A DNA stretch of 64,000 nt, taken from the NCBI RefSeq assembly GCF_026914265.1, contig NC_069136.1, positions 36,235,406 to 36,299,405 on the forward strand, given 5' to 3'. The translations under genes were made by a program, and so were the position numbers. The notes under the pieces are model-generated. The model saw nothing but the letters and a program-made list of their open reading frames with translations, had not been told where the DNA came from and ran no database searches. This document shows, piece after piece, positions 12,747 through 26,191 of this stretch (within the stretch, counting starts at the first letter, position 1; every line of letters begins with the position of its first letter). This DNA comes from Mya arenaria (Eukaryota; Mollusca; Bivalvia; Myida; Myidae).

Positions 12747-15729
12747 CTATAAGGCATATCCAGTAAGTATTTGTTTCCGTTTTGGCGCGTGAAATGACAA
12801 AGCAGAACACATGAACGTCATCACAATACCTACTGAGGTCACGTAGAAACACCATGATAATGAGCAGTCTCCTGTAAAATGTAAAAACAAGTTGGTTATT
12901 ATCGTAAACGTAATTAAGTAATTATACACTATAAAGTTAATACTAATTCAAGTATCAATACAAAATAACTACATCTGATATTCAAAAAAACAAAAGAAAT
13001 TCTCATAAATATGTTGGAACTGAATTGATAAATAAATTAAAAGCAAGGTCTACAATGTTTATGAATTTCTAATGACCACAAACTAGTGCAAATGACTTAA
13101 TTGAATAAGATAATCAATTATATTTCATTGTTGAACATATATGTGCCATGGAATTGCATATTAAACATAGTTCTTTTTTTATAATCCACGACCATCAAAA
13201 TTATGTTACTCATTCTTAAGTTTCCTATGGTTGTTTATGCAATGGCTTCAGTGACATTTTTTGCACTTTCTTTCTTTTTGTTTTGATCCACACTGTCTTC
13301 AATGTAAAAATATTCCGGATTTTCTGAATTATACCATTATGCATTATCTAACATGGTATTATTTCAGGTTTCCTTCCGTCTGGTTAACAAATGATTGCTA
13401 GAGGAAAACGCTCTTGTCATATAAATGTTGTGCAATTAAATGGTGCCTACAACCCGCTACACCATAATATTCTATAAAGATCTCTTGATAAGCACAGCAG
13501 AAGTACTAGAGGAATTCGAAATTCATCATCGCTTGTTATTCGACATTTCAAATATAATTAGACAAAGTTTTTATAGTTATCTCATGAACATATTTCTTAT
13601 CTTCTTTTGATGATACGATTTATAACCGATTTGTTTTAAATTATGTTTTAAAAAGAAATATCCGATATTTGTTCGCAAGAAAAGAATACCTAGGTTTTAC
13701 CTAGCAGAGGTCATAATAGACAAGCGTTCATCCTGAACATGTTTTATTTGTAATAAAACTACCAATCTAAAATCAACCAAATCCAATATCCCAATAGCCT
13801 ACCCAGGTTATAAGACTTTGATGTGTTACCACACGCCTGCTTCACTTCCGTGCTGTCCCAGCCGTTTGGATATATACCTGTACCGGTACCCATCAGAAAA
13901 CCTGAAGTTAAGGGTGACACTTTCATAAAAATTGCTGCTTTTTATAAAGTAGTATAGCGAAAATCATGATACAGCTTTACAGCTGAAAAAAATACACTTC
14001 ATAATAGCGCCATCTGTATTAATATAAACGTTTGTTTCCTTAGCAGTGTGCCTTCAAACAGATAACATGCATTTATTATATTGTTGTTTTCGGGGCTTTT
14101 GACTCTGTAGTTTGTATTGTATATTTTTCACTGTATACAAAGAATAATAAAGGGAGATCGGTGATTAGGAAGAAGAGGAGCTGGTGGTGAGAAGAATGAG
14201 CAAGAAAATGAAGAGTAGAAAGAGGAGGAATACAAATGGTTATACAATGAAATGTTAATGACCGGTAGGAAACTGATGGTTCACAAATAAAATTAGAATA
14301 CACTATGGGCGTCCACATAAGAAAAGAAATGAATATGAGAATACTGGACTCGAAAGAACATATCAGTTTACATTTTGATTAACAAATTTAACCTCTGGAT
14401 AAACTTAAACCAATTTCAACAAAAATATGGGTTTATTGAGTAATATGAACTAAATTTAATTACGAATATCAAACATATAAGTGACATTTTAGCTAAAACT
14501 ATTATTGCGACGAAAGTAAGTTTCATAAAGCAAACTTGAAACAATTTTCAATATGTGACATGCAAGTATAGATGAGGACAACCTTTTAAAGCTATGCTGA
14601 CGCTACACATAAAACTTCCATCATTAGGCAGTGTAAATACTTGTTTCCTTATTTATACTTATCGTAATGCAATATTTAACAAGTCAGATGCTAAAATGAA
14701 ATTTATAAACATGAAATTCGTATTATGGAGACAAGAGACCTCATTACCAAAGATTACCATTGATGAAATTGAGGCATTTGAAAGCTGTTTAGAAATATGA
14801 ATATGGAAAGGTCAACCTACAAAAACTTAATAATTGGGACATAACAATTCCCCTTTCTGCTTTGCAGGAAAAAGAAGAAATTATAAGGACCGCGGTAAGT
14901 CAGGTAAAGGTAAATTAATTGTTTGATGCAAAACAAATTGAATAAGTAGCATAATAACTTGTTAACTAGATAAGCTTTGTGTTTCATTTTATATCAATGA
15001 GTTTCTGACTTGAAGCAGTAACCTGTTATCATGCTTTGACTTGCGAGTTCACTTTGAAAATAACATAATAACTGGTTAACCACATAACATTCATGTTGCC
15101 TGTTATATATAGATATATTAAGAATATTATCTTGTTAACCAGTCACTGTACGTAAGACTCATCATACAAGGTAAGCGATGTACTTTGATGACATATAACT
15201 GCTCTCGTAAAGATGTTTGGTTGGTCGTGTTCCTGTGCTTGTTTCTGTGTTAAATAAGAATATGAAAAATCGAATTTAAAAATTAATTAAAACTGGCTGA
15301 CACTATCTATAATATTAATTTACCTGAACACATTTGTATAATTCCTGCTGTTCTAGCGACCGTTGGTATGACCACACCCTTCACACAAACACCAAACATT
15401 GCTGTCAACGCCACTAGAAAACACAAGCAACACCCAACCCCGACAGTCAAGGTCGCTAGTTGCCACGAAACACTGGGAATGTCAGAGAATTCAGTGTATC
15501 GTCCGCATTCGTAAATTATCGTCAATTTTCCGTCATCGCCTATGGCCGGGTAATTACACCTACGGAAAATGCCGAAATGTACGGGAATTGTTTGAGAGGT
15601 CTTTCCCGGATGTTGAAATGTCATCCGTCCAGTTATCCAGTGTGGCATGAAGTATCCAATACACGAAATAATAGCACTTAGAATGGAAGAAAATGCCCAA
15701 AATACTCCAATACCTGATAATCCAGACAT
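12747..15729 (-). CDS. LHFPL6-like: LHFPL6-like tetraspan membrane protein, copy B
   Basis: Exons 15324-15729, 13803-13901 and 12747-12871 (406, 99 and 125 nt), GT-AG, phase-1 introns, 209 aa. The nearest sister of A: within exon 1 they differ at nine residues, five of them in positions 38-51 of the first extracellular loop. Exon 2 reads GTGTGIYPNGWDSTEVKQACG and keeps the GWDS signature; exon 3 ends ILTGYAL then TAG. Like A, it has a canonical AATAAA downstream (12646-12651). An in-frame ATG lies 10 codons upstream (15759), but the MSGLSG start is the one conserved across the array. A glutamate at residue 80 replaces the alanine found in all other copies, in the otherwise invariant RYTAFSDIPS stretch. 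No disabling change seen, so probably functional. Confidence 0.93.
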
Positions 15730-15880
15730 ATTCGTAGTAGTTTCACAGAAATATATCACATTTTAAAAATCCATTTTAGAATTACGACTGGATATATGCT
15801 TTAGCACACGTTCTATAGAACACCAGGGTATGAAATCTCATTTTCCGAATGCGTTTATTTTCCGATACACCGAAGCGAGT

Positions 15881-16010
15881 GAACATCCTTCCTTAAACGC
15901 AACAGCCGCCTCTGAAGATATATCTTCCAATACAGTTGTCAGAAGCTCTCAGCGAGTCACAAGCGGTTCAAAATCGATTAATGAAACTAACAGATGCCCT
16001 GTTAAAACAG
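15881..16010 (-). promoter_or_regulatory. Conserved upstream block of copy B
   Basis: Same ordered motifs as at copy A, starting about 150 bp above the ATG: GAACATCC, AACAGCCGCCTCTGAAG, TCAGAAGCTCTCAGCGAGTC, AAAATCGATTAATGAA and GCCCTGTTAAAACAG. Conservation is higher than in the neighbouring spacer. Confidence 0.6.
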
Positions 16011-18667
16011 TAAAGCATTACGATTGGTTAGGTGAAAACATCGTCGTTAAAGTATAGATAATTGATATGTAGTTGTTGAAAATGCTTAGAAATAGGACAC
16101 TCAAGTAAATATTTGTCTAACCGCATTAAACGTTAAAAACGCTTAAAATGTTAAACCGTTCGCACTCTCTATTAATTACAACTGTAAATATCTACCTCTA
16201 AATAGAAAAGTACGCGTACCTTCATAAAACAAGTAGGTATTCAAAGTGCTTTATGAAACCATCGCTCGTTCACTATTCTGATCCAAATATACTTTGTGAT
16301 AATGATTATTTTACAACATGGTTGTCCCTTTAGAATTCGTTGTATTATTAATAAAAACACACTTTATGTTTTCGCCCTATATTATCCCTACAAAAACTCC
16401 ACACATTATGTAGTTTACTACAAAACGACAGCTTTATAAGAGACATAAATTGTGTTTAATATTCCTGTTTAGTTTTGTAGTATATGGGTGCGTCAAGGTC
16501 GACATAGCTTTGGTTAAAATGATTAAACAATGATAAAACATCTCAAAAATATCACTGAAAACTTCTCTTTCAAATAGCCTATTGTCAAGGTGGTTGATTC
16601 TGTCACAGTGTTTTTCAATACTTCTACGTTTGGTTCAAATTGTGTCTACCTTAATAGTTTAAGTATAAATGAAGCAGATACACCATAATCCTGTATTTCT
16701 CATTGGCAAAACAAAAATGTGATCGAAATATTTCATTGATTCTGAACTGTGATCAATCAGGTATTCTCCGGTTCATATTTTAACAAGACATTGTAAAATG
16801 ATAAACAACTTACTTGAAAGTCAATATAAACAAACTTATCGATGCGGTGAACAAGATATTAAATAATTGAGCAAGTATAACAGGTATAACAAACATAAGA
16901 GTTAAAAATTAATGTATCAACATGATGCGTATGCACGATAAACAGTCATACCCAAAATGGTGACAGAAAATCAGCGATACAATCAAATTTAACAAACTCA
17001 AATACAGTAATATGAGAACCTGGAAAAAATAGGAACACAATAAAGCTTACGGCGTATATTTACAGTAACTGAAATTTAAAGATCTAATGTTGATTTTAAC
17101 AACGTTTGATTAAAATGAAATCATAATATCAGACTGAATATTCAATCAAATAAACCTCGACATTAGTGTTGTGTAAATAATGAAATATATTGAATACTAC
17201 ATTTAAAAGCATTTAAATTGTACACCAAAATCATTAATCCCTTTTCTTTAAATAATATTTTCTTTTCGTTTTGAAATAATATTTTTTAAGAATTTTATTC
17301 TTCTTAGTTTGGTTATTCGTAGGTTTAAACATTTTGTATTTGTTTTCAAGTTCAAGTTTAATAATGTTATAGTTGTTTTAGCAAATATGTTTGCAGGTTA
17401 GATTTTGTAAAAAGAATCAAAAATTATTAATCGAAATCAAGTATTGTATTTTTTCTAACCACCGAGGTCTGCGAAATGAACAATTTCTTAAAACGAAACT
17501 TTATTGATGCTTGCTCAGGATGTGTTGGATCTATCGAAAATAAAAAAGATTCATCGCAGAGAAAGTACATATACTAATTCGAACTGTCAAATAAAGGTTA
17601 ATTAATTTCATAATAAAAACAATACTTGCGAAGCGTTTTTGTTCGAATAAGTTCTTTTGATGTGGCGTTGCTGAGTTCACTTAAAATGGCGTACATCGTA
17701 AAAAGTAATCAGGCGTCGTCTACGGCTCATTAAAGCCACCCATTAAGTCACCCGGTGAAATATTAGTATACCTACTTAACAAACCATCGAAAGCCAACAT
17801 GTTATCGCATCAATATTTATTCAAGTGGCAGTATTTGTACTGGGCTTCTTTAAGTTGTGAACAAGATCTATCAAAACATTCACAAAGTACAACAAACCGT
17901 CAAAATACCGTGATCAATGTTTATGTCTAGATAAGATACACATTTCAGCTAAAACAGATTATTTGCAACATCTATAACTTATCGATGAAGAATAAATCTT
18001 TCGTCAGTGCTATTCAAACAAAATGTACAGTACAAGTACAAATGAAATGTATCAAAAAACATCAACATTGCAGTTTAATTTTTTATACTTTTTATATGGA
18101 ACACTTACTATAAACTTCGTTGTCAATTTCAACACAATTTAGAAGTTTTCAAAATAAATTAAACGTTGATGTTATTGTCCGCGTTTTGTCGTCGACAACT
18201 GCTGATTGTATCAATCCAAGTCCACACATCAAGCAGTATTCCTTTCTTATCTTATTCACAAGCAGCAGAACGTATTTGCATAGTTTTTGGACAAACTAAT
18301 TCTTATTTAAAGTTATGTTAGTATTATAAACTCGTCAAACAGATTCCATAGAGAAGATTATAATCAGCCGAGCACATAAACAGTAATAACATTTGAAGTT
18401 GATGCAACTGGTATTTAAGTTTTCGAACATTTTGATAATGACAACCGATTTAAGGCCCACATTATGTTATAACGGCTTCTATATAGCGTTTAATGATTCT
18501 AAAAATGGTAAAAAAATGGCGTTTATAATTTAACTGATATCTCAGTTATAAGATTTTAAGTAAGTTGATGCAACTGGTATTGTATTTAAACATGAAGTTT
18601 AGGTCGTCTTTGTAAGCTGAATTGTATGTCACATGCAATATTATGTTGGTTTGACTTGTTTTAAATC

Positions 18668-18868
18668 GTATTGCATTGTATTACATTACATCTTATTCTG
18701 TTGTATTTGCTTTATTTATTGTATTGTATTGTGCCGTATTGTTCTGTACTGTACTGTACGGTACTGTACTGTACTGTACTGTTCTATTCTGTTTTGTATC
18801 ATATTACATTGTATTTTTTGTATAGCATAGTATTGTATTGTATTGTATTGTATTGTATTGTATTGTAG
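18668..18868. repeat. TATTG/TACTG pentanucleotide microsatellite
   Basis: A degenerate pentamer tract with a pure run of about seven TATTG at 18,831-18,866 and a TACTG run near 18,745-18,782. The open frames through it are low-complexity artefacts. Shorter versions occur at matching points in units W (10,425) and X (25,115). Confidence 0.85.
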
Positions 18869-20455
18869 GATCATATTTTCATCAGCAAATACGTGACAAT
18901 ATTTGTTATAATCAAAGCGTTAAAAGGGAAATGTTACTAGGTAAAATATATATTGGTATGTTTAGAAATAGATTTTTTTTATCAATTTTGAGATAAAGAA
19001 TTTAGGTAACGAAAACATATCCTACAGCCATGTTAAAACGCTAGAGAAGAGAAATAATTCATCTTGAAGAAAGTCTCGTCGATAGAAATAGCAGTGTTGG
19101 TGAATGCTATTAGCCGGCCCATTGATATTCTCATGGGTCTGTGTTAAATGGGAACCATAATTCGCACAGAGTAAAGGTTTATGTTCTCAAAAAGCCATTT
19201 GGATAAAATATTGATATGTTCAACTCAAACTGACTCTCTTCTTTTCCCACCAATACGAGACAATTTGATTGTCATGTCAATGCATCTTCTGGATTGTTCA
19301 CTGTTATCAATTTTAATGCATTCGCACGTTTGATTAATCTGTAATGGGAGAAAAACACGACAGGATTAAACTATGTATCTGCATTTAATGATGCATGCCA
19401 TTTTACCATAAAGTACTAGATTTTCTACAGATTCCGAACGTTTATATGGTGCATTCAACAATAGCAGTAGCGTTGCTTCAAGAGAATATATATTTTCTAA
19501 GTATCAATACTAGAATTGAAGTCGTTAAACTATTCAGCGATTGTGAATTACCTCATTTGTTTTAAAATTGAATTCAGATATATAAGTTAAGCTTTTTTAA
19601 TACCATGATTTATATGAAAACCTACAAGACCAGTGATCGGTGGTTTAAACATAAACACCTGTCAATGGCACAGAAAAATTCAATATGAAAATATAATTCC
19701 CAAACCAGAAACAACAACAAAAACATCCACAAACATCACACTCCATGTAATAGGTACCGCCTTGGAATGGTCAGTAAAATGTATTTTTCCATGGGTTTAA
19801 ACTAGTTGTGTGCAACCTCACACATAGCCCAAAAAACACAAGAAAGTAAATACGTTAATGGTAATTCATATCAAAGAAAGCATGAATTTGAGGAAACCTA
19901 CGAATAAAATAAATATCAATAAATAGAGGGGAGAATAGGGCTCAGGAGGAGCTGGGTGTGAAGAATGAGGAGAAAATCAAATTAAACGACAGGAAACGAA
20001 TAGTTAACAGAAACCATTAAAATTCATAATGGACAACGGCATTAGACAAGAAATGTGCAAATGATTACCATTAAACACTAAACTTTTAGGCAAAGTAGTG
20101 TTTGTATATAATTTAAGGTTTTGCCTTTTCAACTATTTTTTCATAATGAGGATGTCCATTTCAGTTAGATCTAGATTTTTTTAAATCAATTGAACAAAAA
20201 TATGTGTATATATAAATTATATAAAATACATAAAATTCCACATATCGAACATTTAAGGGACAATTTAAGTACAAATATCATTGCGACGAAGGTTAGTATG
20301 TTCTGATTAATATGTTTTCTACAGAAAGATTGAAGAGGCAAGCTAACTAGTTAAAGCCCCAGAGCAGACTCGAGTTCCAGTGAACTCTTGTTTCACTGAC
20401 CGTTCTAAGGAAGTTAACCATCAATTTTCGGTAAAGCATTTTTGATAGGGGTATG

Positions 20456-20758
20456 GCTTGTTTGTGGTGTTTGTAATTGTTTATGTGGTGTAAGTTTGTT
20501 TGTGGTGTTTGTAATTGTTTATGTGGTGTAAGCTTGTTTGTGGTGTTTGTAATTGTTTATGTGGTGTAAGTTTGTTTGTGGTGTTTGTAATTGTTTATGT
20601 GGTGTAAGCTTGTTTGTGGTGTTTGTAATTGTTATGTGGTGTAAGTTTGTTTGTGGTGTTTGTAATTGTTTATGTGGTGTAAGTTTGTTTGTGGTGTTTG
20701 TAATTGTTTATGTGGTGTAAGTTTGTTTTTGGTGTTTGTATTTGTTAATGTGTTTGTA
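20456..20758. repeat. 38-bp minisatellite in relic X
   Basis: About eight head-to-tail copies of a G/T-rich 38-bp unit (GTTTGTTTGTGGTGTTTGTA and so on), with one 37-bp unit and alternating GCTTG/GTTTG unit starts that hint at dimer-wise expansion. Confidence 0.9.
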
Positions 20759-21940
20759 TCTATAGCGACTACTGGGCTTGTCCATGTATGTTTCCTTGTA
20801 TTATTTAAAAGTCATGCATATACAAGAAGACAGCCGTTCGTATTTAAAGCTCTATTGACACTAAACAAAAAGATACGGTCACCAAGCAGGGTAAATACTT
20901 GTTTCCATATTAATACTTATATTCTTAATGCGATGTCTAAAGAATCAGGCACTAAATGGGCATTTAAGAACATGATATCCGTATTATGGCGATAAGACAC
21001 TTCACTACCGATGATCAGCAAACATTTCTTAAATTTATTACATTCTTTGATACTCAGTTTAGAAATATGAATTTGGAGCTTTAACATTACCAATTTATCT
21101 TTATAATTGGTATATAGCAATGCCTTTTCTGCTTTGCATGTGAAGAAGTTATTATAAGAGCCTCGAGTCAAGTAGAGGTCAATTAATTGTTTGGTGCAAA
21201 ATAGCTTTTTGTCCCAAATCGCGTTCATGTAAAAGGCAATTAATTTATGTTTTTAAGGCGATTATTTGTGTTTGCTAGTGTAATTTATGAGCAAAAGACA
21301 TCGTTTTTATTGAAACAAGTTTAGCCACACACAGGAGCCGAAATATTGAATAGATTAATTGAAATAAGACGAAAGTAGTAATAACAATAGTCAGCACCAA
21401 AACAACTTTATTTGAAAATTGTCTACCAGCGCTTTTTTAATTAATAAATGATAGAGACATGGCGTTGTATGAGGTACAAACGTCTTAACTCTGATTATCC
21501 GCTTAACAAGTTTTAAAGAAACAAAATCCTTTTTTTATGTCGAATGGTTGTTATTTTAATGAAATATTGCAATCTTGAGAAGGAGCTTTCATGGAATGTG
21601 GAGAGGTATAATATATACATACCTTACTAGATTAAACAAATTAAAATAAAAAAACGAAATAAGAAACTTACATTATATAAAAGAATAAAAAATGTTTTAG
21701 TATCGTTCGTGTGCATAGTCGATGTACTATGATGATATATAATTGATGTCGTACAGGTCGTTGATTGTGTACATGCGGTTTTCTTTTGCGATACTTAATT
21801 AGAGTACAGTGGCTGTATTTATGCATTAGCACTCATACCTTAGATTACCTTGTAAAGATATAATTTATCATATTCCGAGTGCGTTGATATAGCACACGCC
21901 CTTTTGATTTCTCTGTATGATTTTAATCTGAGAAACGAGT

Positions 21941-22065
21941 GAATATCCTGTCTTGCAAGGTAACAGCCGCCTCTGGATCGTAACTTTTCTCAACACAGTT
22001 ATCAGCACCGTGTCATAGACAGTTGAGAATCTATCAACGAAATGAACAACTGCCCTGTTAAAACA
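21941..22065 (-). promoter_or_regulatory. Orphan upstream block in relic X
   Basis: Retains GGTAACAGCCGCCTCTGGA, a mutated middle motif and CTGCCCTGTTAAAACAG although no exon follows. Useful as a neutrally evolving comparison for the blocks above live genes. Confidence 0.55.
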
Positions 22066-24454
22066 GAGGAACGCCGCGGTAGGTTAGCTTGATGAATATC
22101 ATTCAAGAAATTTAAATAATAAATACTGTAGTTGTTGAAAACATTTAGGGAGGCGATGCACTAGTAAACATAGATATTGACTAGACTGACTTGGGTAAAT
22201 AAGCCGTTAACCGAATTACCAACAAAAATATTAAACCATTTAAACGTTGACTTAATGACTTTAAATTACAACGATTCATAAAAATAAGTATGATACATGC
22301 CTCATTGTAAACATCTTTTTCTGCTGTACTGTTACAAGGAAATCGTTGCCGACAAGTGCTGCAGATTAATTAAGTATCCATCTTACTTAATAAAAAGACC
22401 TCAACTTGTCCACTTCATTCAAATATGTTATAGAAAGATATACTAGATGTAGCCAACCTATATGATCCCTATAAATTCCCAACATTAAGTATTTTACTTT
22501 AAACCAAACGATCTCTGAGACAAAACGATCAGTGTTTATATTTCTACATTGTTTTGATTTAATTTCTCATGATGATGATAATATTGCAAAATTATGATAT
22601 AATGTAAATGTCAGAGTGACGACAAATTCATTCATTATATTAGAAAAACTACAAATCTACTTGGAACAACTTATAAAAATTGTGGTTAAAACGGAGCAGG
22701 AAAATGCAATTGTTATTGTCGAACAATACTACCCCCCACAAAAAATTACCTCACATTAAGTTCTTTACTACAAACCAGTTATTTGAGACACAATGATTGC
22801 GTTTGTGCTTAGTGGGTTCGTCGGTGCCGCCATATCGTGACATATTGATAAAATAGCCAAACAATGTTATCACATGTACATAAAATCACTGAAACTTCAC
22901 ATTTAAATAAATTAGTGTCAGAGTGACCAATTCAGTCATAGAGTTATTCAACACTTAAATACAACTACAAAAGCCTTAACATGTCATTTCTAATAGTTGA
23001 AATATAAATGAAGCAGACAGTAACTATTTGTAATGATTGAAGACTCTAAATAGTTGTTTGATGCGCTGCATTCTTTAAGTGTTTTAATGGTCTACATCAT
23101 ACTGTGTTGCCTTCAAACTTACTGGGCCAGTCACTGTTTATATATAACGCTTCACCTGATAAAACACGGCTGACTGCTGATTTACTGAAATAAATGAATT
23201 GGAAAACTTGAGAACTGCTTCATTCTCAGAGGACAACTATAATGTTGACCACTTAGTCAACTTATTTCTTTTTACTCATTGACAAGACGACATCCCAAAC
23301 AAAAACATAACAACTTGGTATAATCATAGGGTCTACTTCTTGGTCTTAGATATAATGTTTCGGAACATCTTAAAAGTAATTGTATTCGTCTGTAAGGTCG
23401 ACTTATACTCGTTAATACAATATGCATTAATCTTTGATCAAGTTGAATGCATGGTATGCAGTCGTAGCAAGTACATGTGTCTGGAAATCGGTGAGATACT
23501 CAAAGTATAGAAACTACGATTCTCGTTTCATTCCCTTTCCACTCATTTTATTGAATTTGCTGTTGAATTGCTAAAATTCAATGCTCAATTATTTGTGGGA
23601 TTGCGTTTTGTATTTCTCCAAATTATTGCGCTAATTCAAACAGTGTTCTCTTTGAGTTAACATATGAAAGAAAACCCCGCACGGACTTGCGGTTTACATT
23701 TATTAAAACGAAAACAAAAAATCTAAAATTAACATTTTATTAACTTGTTAGTTGTTACCATACATGTCTACGTAAAAAATATATTAAAGAACATCAAATT
23801 TGCAAAACCAGCCCTTCGAAAAGCATCGTTTTATTTTCAACATGAGTCATGCAGAGCCCAGGAAAATATTTATTCCACAGATGAATAGATTTATTTCTTA
23901 AATTTACAGAAAAAGTCAATTGAGTTAATAATAAATACAAAACGCACAACGCAATTTTGCTGGAACGTCAGTCCTTGGCATAAGTCGTATTTCATTGTTT
24001 ACAACAGCATATATTGTAGTTCGCTCGTTAAACGCCATACATTAAGTTACCCGGTGAAATGGTAATAAACATACTCGACAAACAATCAAAGGCCAACAAG
24101 TTATCCCATAAATATTTGAAAAACTGGCAGTATTTAAATGGGGCTTTAAGGTGTGAACAATATAGATTGATTTTACTACGCACAAAAACAGTGGTTCTTT
24201 ACCATGGAACGTGGCCAATTTTCATGGCTAAGTATGATAAACATTTCAATAACAAACGGCTTATTGCAATATCTATTATTTATCAATGAAGTCAGACTGT
24301 GTGATGTCTATATTATAAATTCGAACTTCTCAAGTATATTAACAAATTTCAAATAAACTGTAGTTCTGTTCCATGATTAACTGAAAAGGTTTTTCATTTT
24401 TAACATTATTTCGTGATAAATTTACCGTTTATGTGTCTGTGTTTGACAACTGCT

Positions 24455-24554
24455 GATTCTATCAAACCAAGCACAAGCGGATTCTATCAAACCAAGCACA
24501 AGCGGATTCTATCAAACCAAGCACAAGCGGATTCTATCAAACCAAGCACAAGCG
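24455..24554. repeat. Four perfect 25-bp tandem repeats
   Basis: Unit GATTCTATCAAACCAAGCAC plus AAGCG, repeated four times without a mismatch. The single-copy counterpart is in B at about 18,200 (GATTGTATCAATCCAAG), so this is a local expansion in unit X. Confidence 0.9.
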
Positions 24555-26053
24555 TCAAGCATGATTCCATTTTTATTTTCTTCGCAGGCAGCAGAACTAA
24601 TTTGCTTTGATTTCCCGTGAAACTTACTTTATCTTTATTCAAGTTCTGTATACAGAATTAACTCCTTCAACAGATTACAGGAAGAAGATTATCATCAGTC
24701 AAGCAAATTAACAGCTAATACATTTTAGTTTCAAATTCTAAGTCTACGATTGATAACCGATTTAAAACTCATGTTATGTAATTACGGGTTCTATTGAAAA
24801 TTTTGTAGTTTTTAGTAGGTAGTTGAAAGATTTCTTTTTTAATTTTACTTAAACCTAGTCTTAAGCAATTTTATTTTCTAAGTTACTCTCATTGCCTACC
24901 TGCGTTTGCTTGTGTTAGATCTTTAGGATGGGTAGGGTTAGATGTTTTTGTGTTTGTACACAAACAGTTATTCGAGATACGAAAGGTTTTTCCGTTAAAT
25001 AGGTAGAACAAATACAGATATATAATGTTGTATAAACTATTAGATGTAAGCATTGCTAAAATATCTAAATTGTAGTCAAGTTATGTTAATATGTCATATT
25101 TGATTGACTTGTTTTATATTGCATTGTATTGTATAGTATTGTAAACTCATGCTTTAAATGGTAACGCATTATTTTATATCAGACAACATGAGTCTAAGAA
25201 CTTTTTAGGTTTTAAACAATACATTTTGGGATGGTTAGCGTAAACATATCCTACAGCAAGCGTCCATAATTAAAAGGAGTCAAATGCTCCATATCCTGTA
25301 AAAGTATCACAGGGGTTTTAGTGTGATATGCCATTAGTCAGCCCACTGTTGTTCCCATGGGTCAGCGCTTAATGGAAACCATATATTTTCGCCTTTTCGT
25401 AAAAGCTAATGTTCTGTGAGCTTTCAGAACCGAGCGGATTTATATAATTAGTATTCACTATCAACTACATAGAAAAAAATCTAAACTGATTAGCGGATTT
25501 GCAGATGGTATACGTATGCTGAGAAATGAGCTTATATTATAAGTTAACGTTCAAACGACCTTTCACAATAATAAAAATATATATTCATAACTACACCCAT
25601 AATTTTATATTGCTCAAATCAAGTTGGCTCTACTCCCATGGCTATTTTTCAATTTAAATATTAATTTACAGACATCTTCTGTGTCTTTCAATGAGTTCAT
25701 TATTATTCCATGCTCACGTTCTATTCATTTTATTAGAGGCAACATTGCAGTATCTCTGCATCTAATTACGCGATTCATTTTACAATATTTACAAGAGTTC
25801 AAACCGTTGCTCTGCTTCCTAGAGCAATAGCAGTAGCGTCCCCTCTTAGTACAATTATATTCGCTATACAACAATAGTAGTATCAAAGCTATCAAATTAT
25901 TCAGCGATTGATTTTATTCAGAGGTTGAATAATATAAATTTAATATTTAAAGAATTAAATAAGAATTTCATAAGAAGTCCTATTTTAATCAAATAAAATC
26001 AAGTATACATTAGATTCGACATGTCATAAATGCAAATGGCAATACTATAATGT

Positions 26054-26191
26054 TATTAATTAGGTTATTTCATATTGGCCTAGTTATTTGTCCGAGGTTA
26101 GCTGTATTTGCCTGAGCCCGAAAGGGCGAAGGCAAAATACAGCTGACCGAGAACAAATAACTGGGCCAATATGAAATCACCTAATTAATAA
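26054..26191. mobile_element. 138-bp foldback element
   Basis: Two arms of about 60 nt, nearly identical as inverted copies (TTATTAATTAGG, ATTTCATATTGGCC, AGTTATTTGT in the left arm), around a short GAGCCCGAAAGGGCGAA loop that is itself partly palindromic. It would form a long hairpin. Confidence 0.75.

Larger units (their letters stand above)
12061..19880 (-). repeat. Tandem array unit B (gene copy B plus flanks)
   Basis: Aligns with unit A from its 3' flank through the gene to the distal upstream spacer. 16,015-19,880 holds no supported gene: it has diverged spacer modules, a TATTG/TACTG microsatellite, and the end module with CCGCCTTGGAATGG near 19,750. Confidence 0.7.
19880..22080 (-). 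pseudogene. Relic X: exon-less LHFPL6-like gene copy
   Basis: The sequence at 19920-20060 aligns with intron 1 of B (14160-14350), and 20820-21240 aligns with the exon-1-proximal half of intron 1 in A (3200-3570). The conserved upstream block is present at 21941-22065. No trace of any of the three exons remains. Near 21800-21830 the intron flank (B about 15270) passes straight into the 5' flank (B about 15790), so exon 1 was removed by a deletion. The intronic part has acquired a 38-bp minisatellite. Boundaries are approximate because I aligned by eye. Confidence 0.7.

Noticed and set aside
15730-15759. Upstream in-frame ATG extending copy B by 10 residues (likewise 50,846-50,890 for E)
   Set aside because: The extensions are not shared between copies, and the MSGLSG or MTGLSG start is common to all five.
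18633-18868. Cysteine/isoleucine/leucine-rich frames in the TATTG/TACTG tract
   Set aside because: Pentanucleotide microsatellite read in overlapping frames; no constraint.
20666-20995. 109-codon frame
   Set aside because: Its first third is the 38-bp minisatellite and the rest is intron 1 relic sequence.
24455-24554. Short regular repeats as a possible CRISPR-like array
   Set aside because: The repeats are directly adjacent with no spacers, in eukaryotic DNA.
24413-24610. Frame with a repeated SIKPSTS/FYQTKHK pattern
   Set aside because: The repeat unit is 25 bp, not a multiple of three, so the peptide only reflects frame rotation through a DNA repeat.
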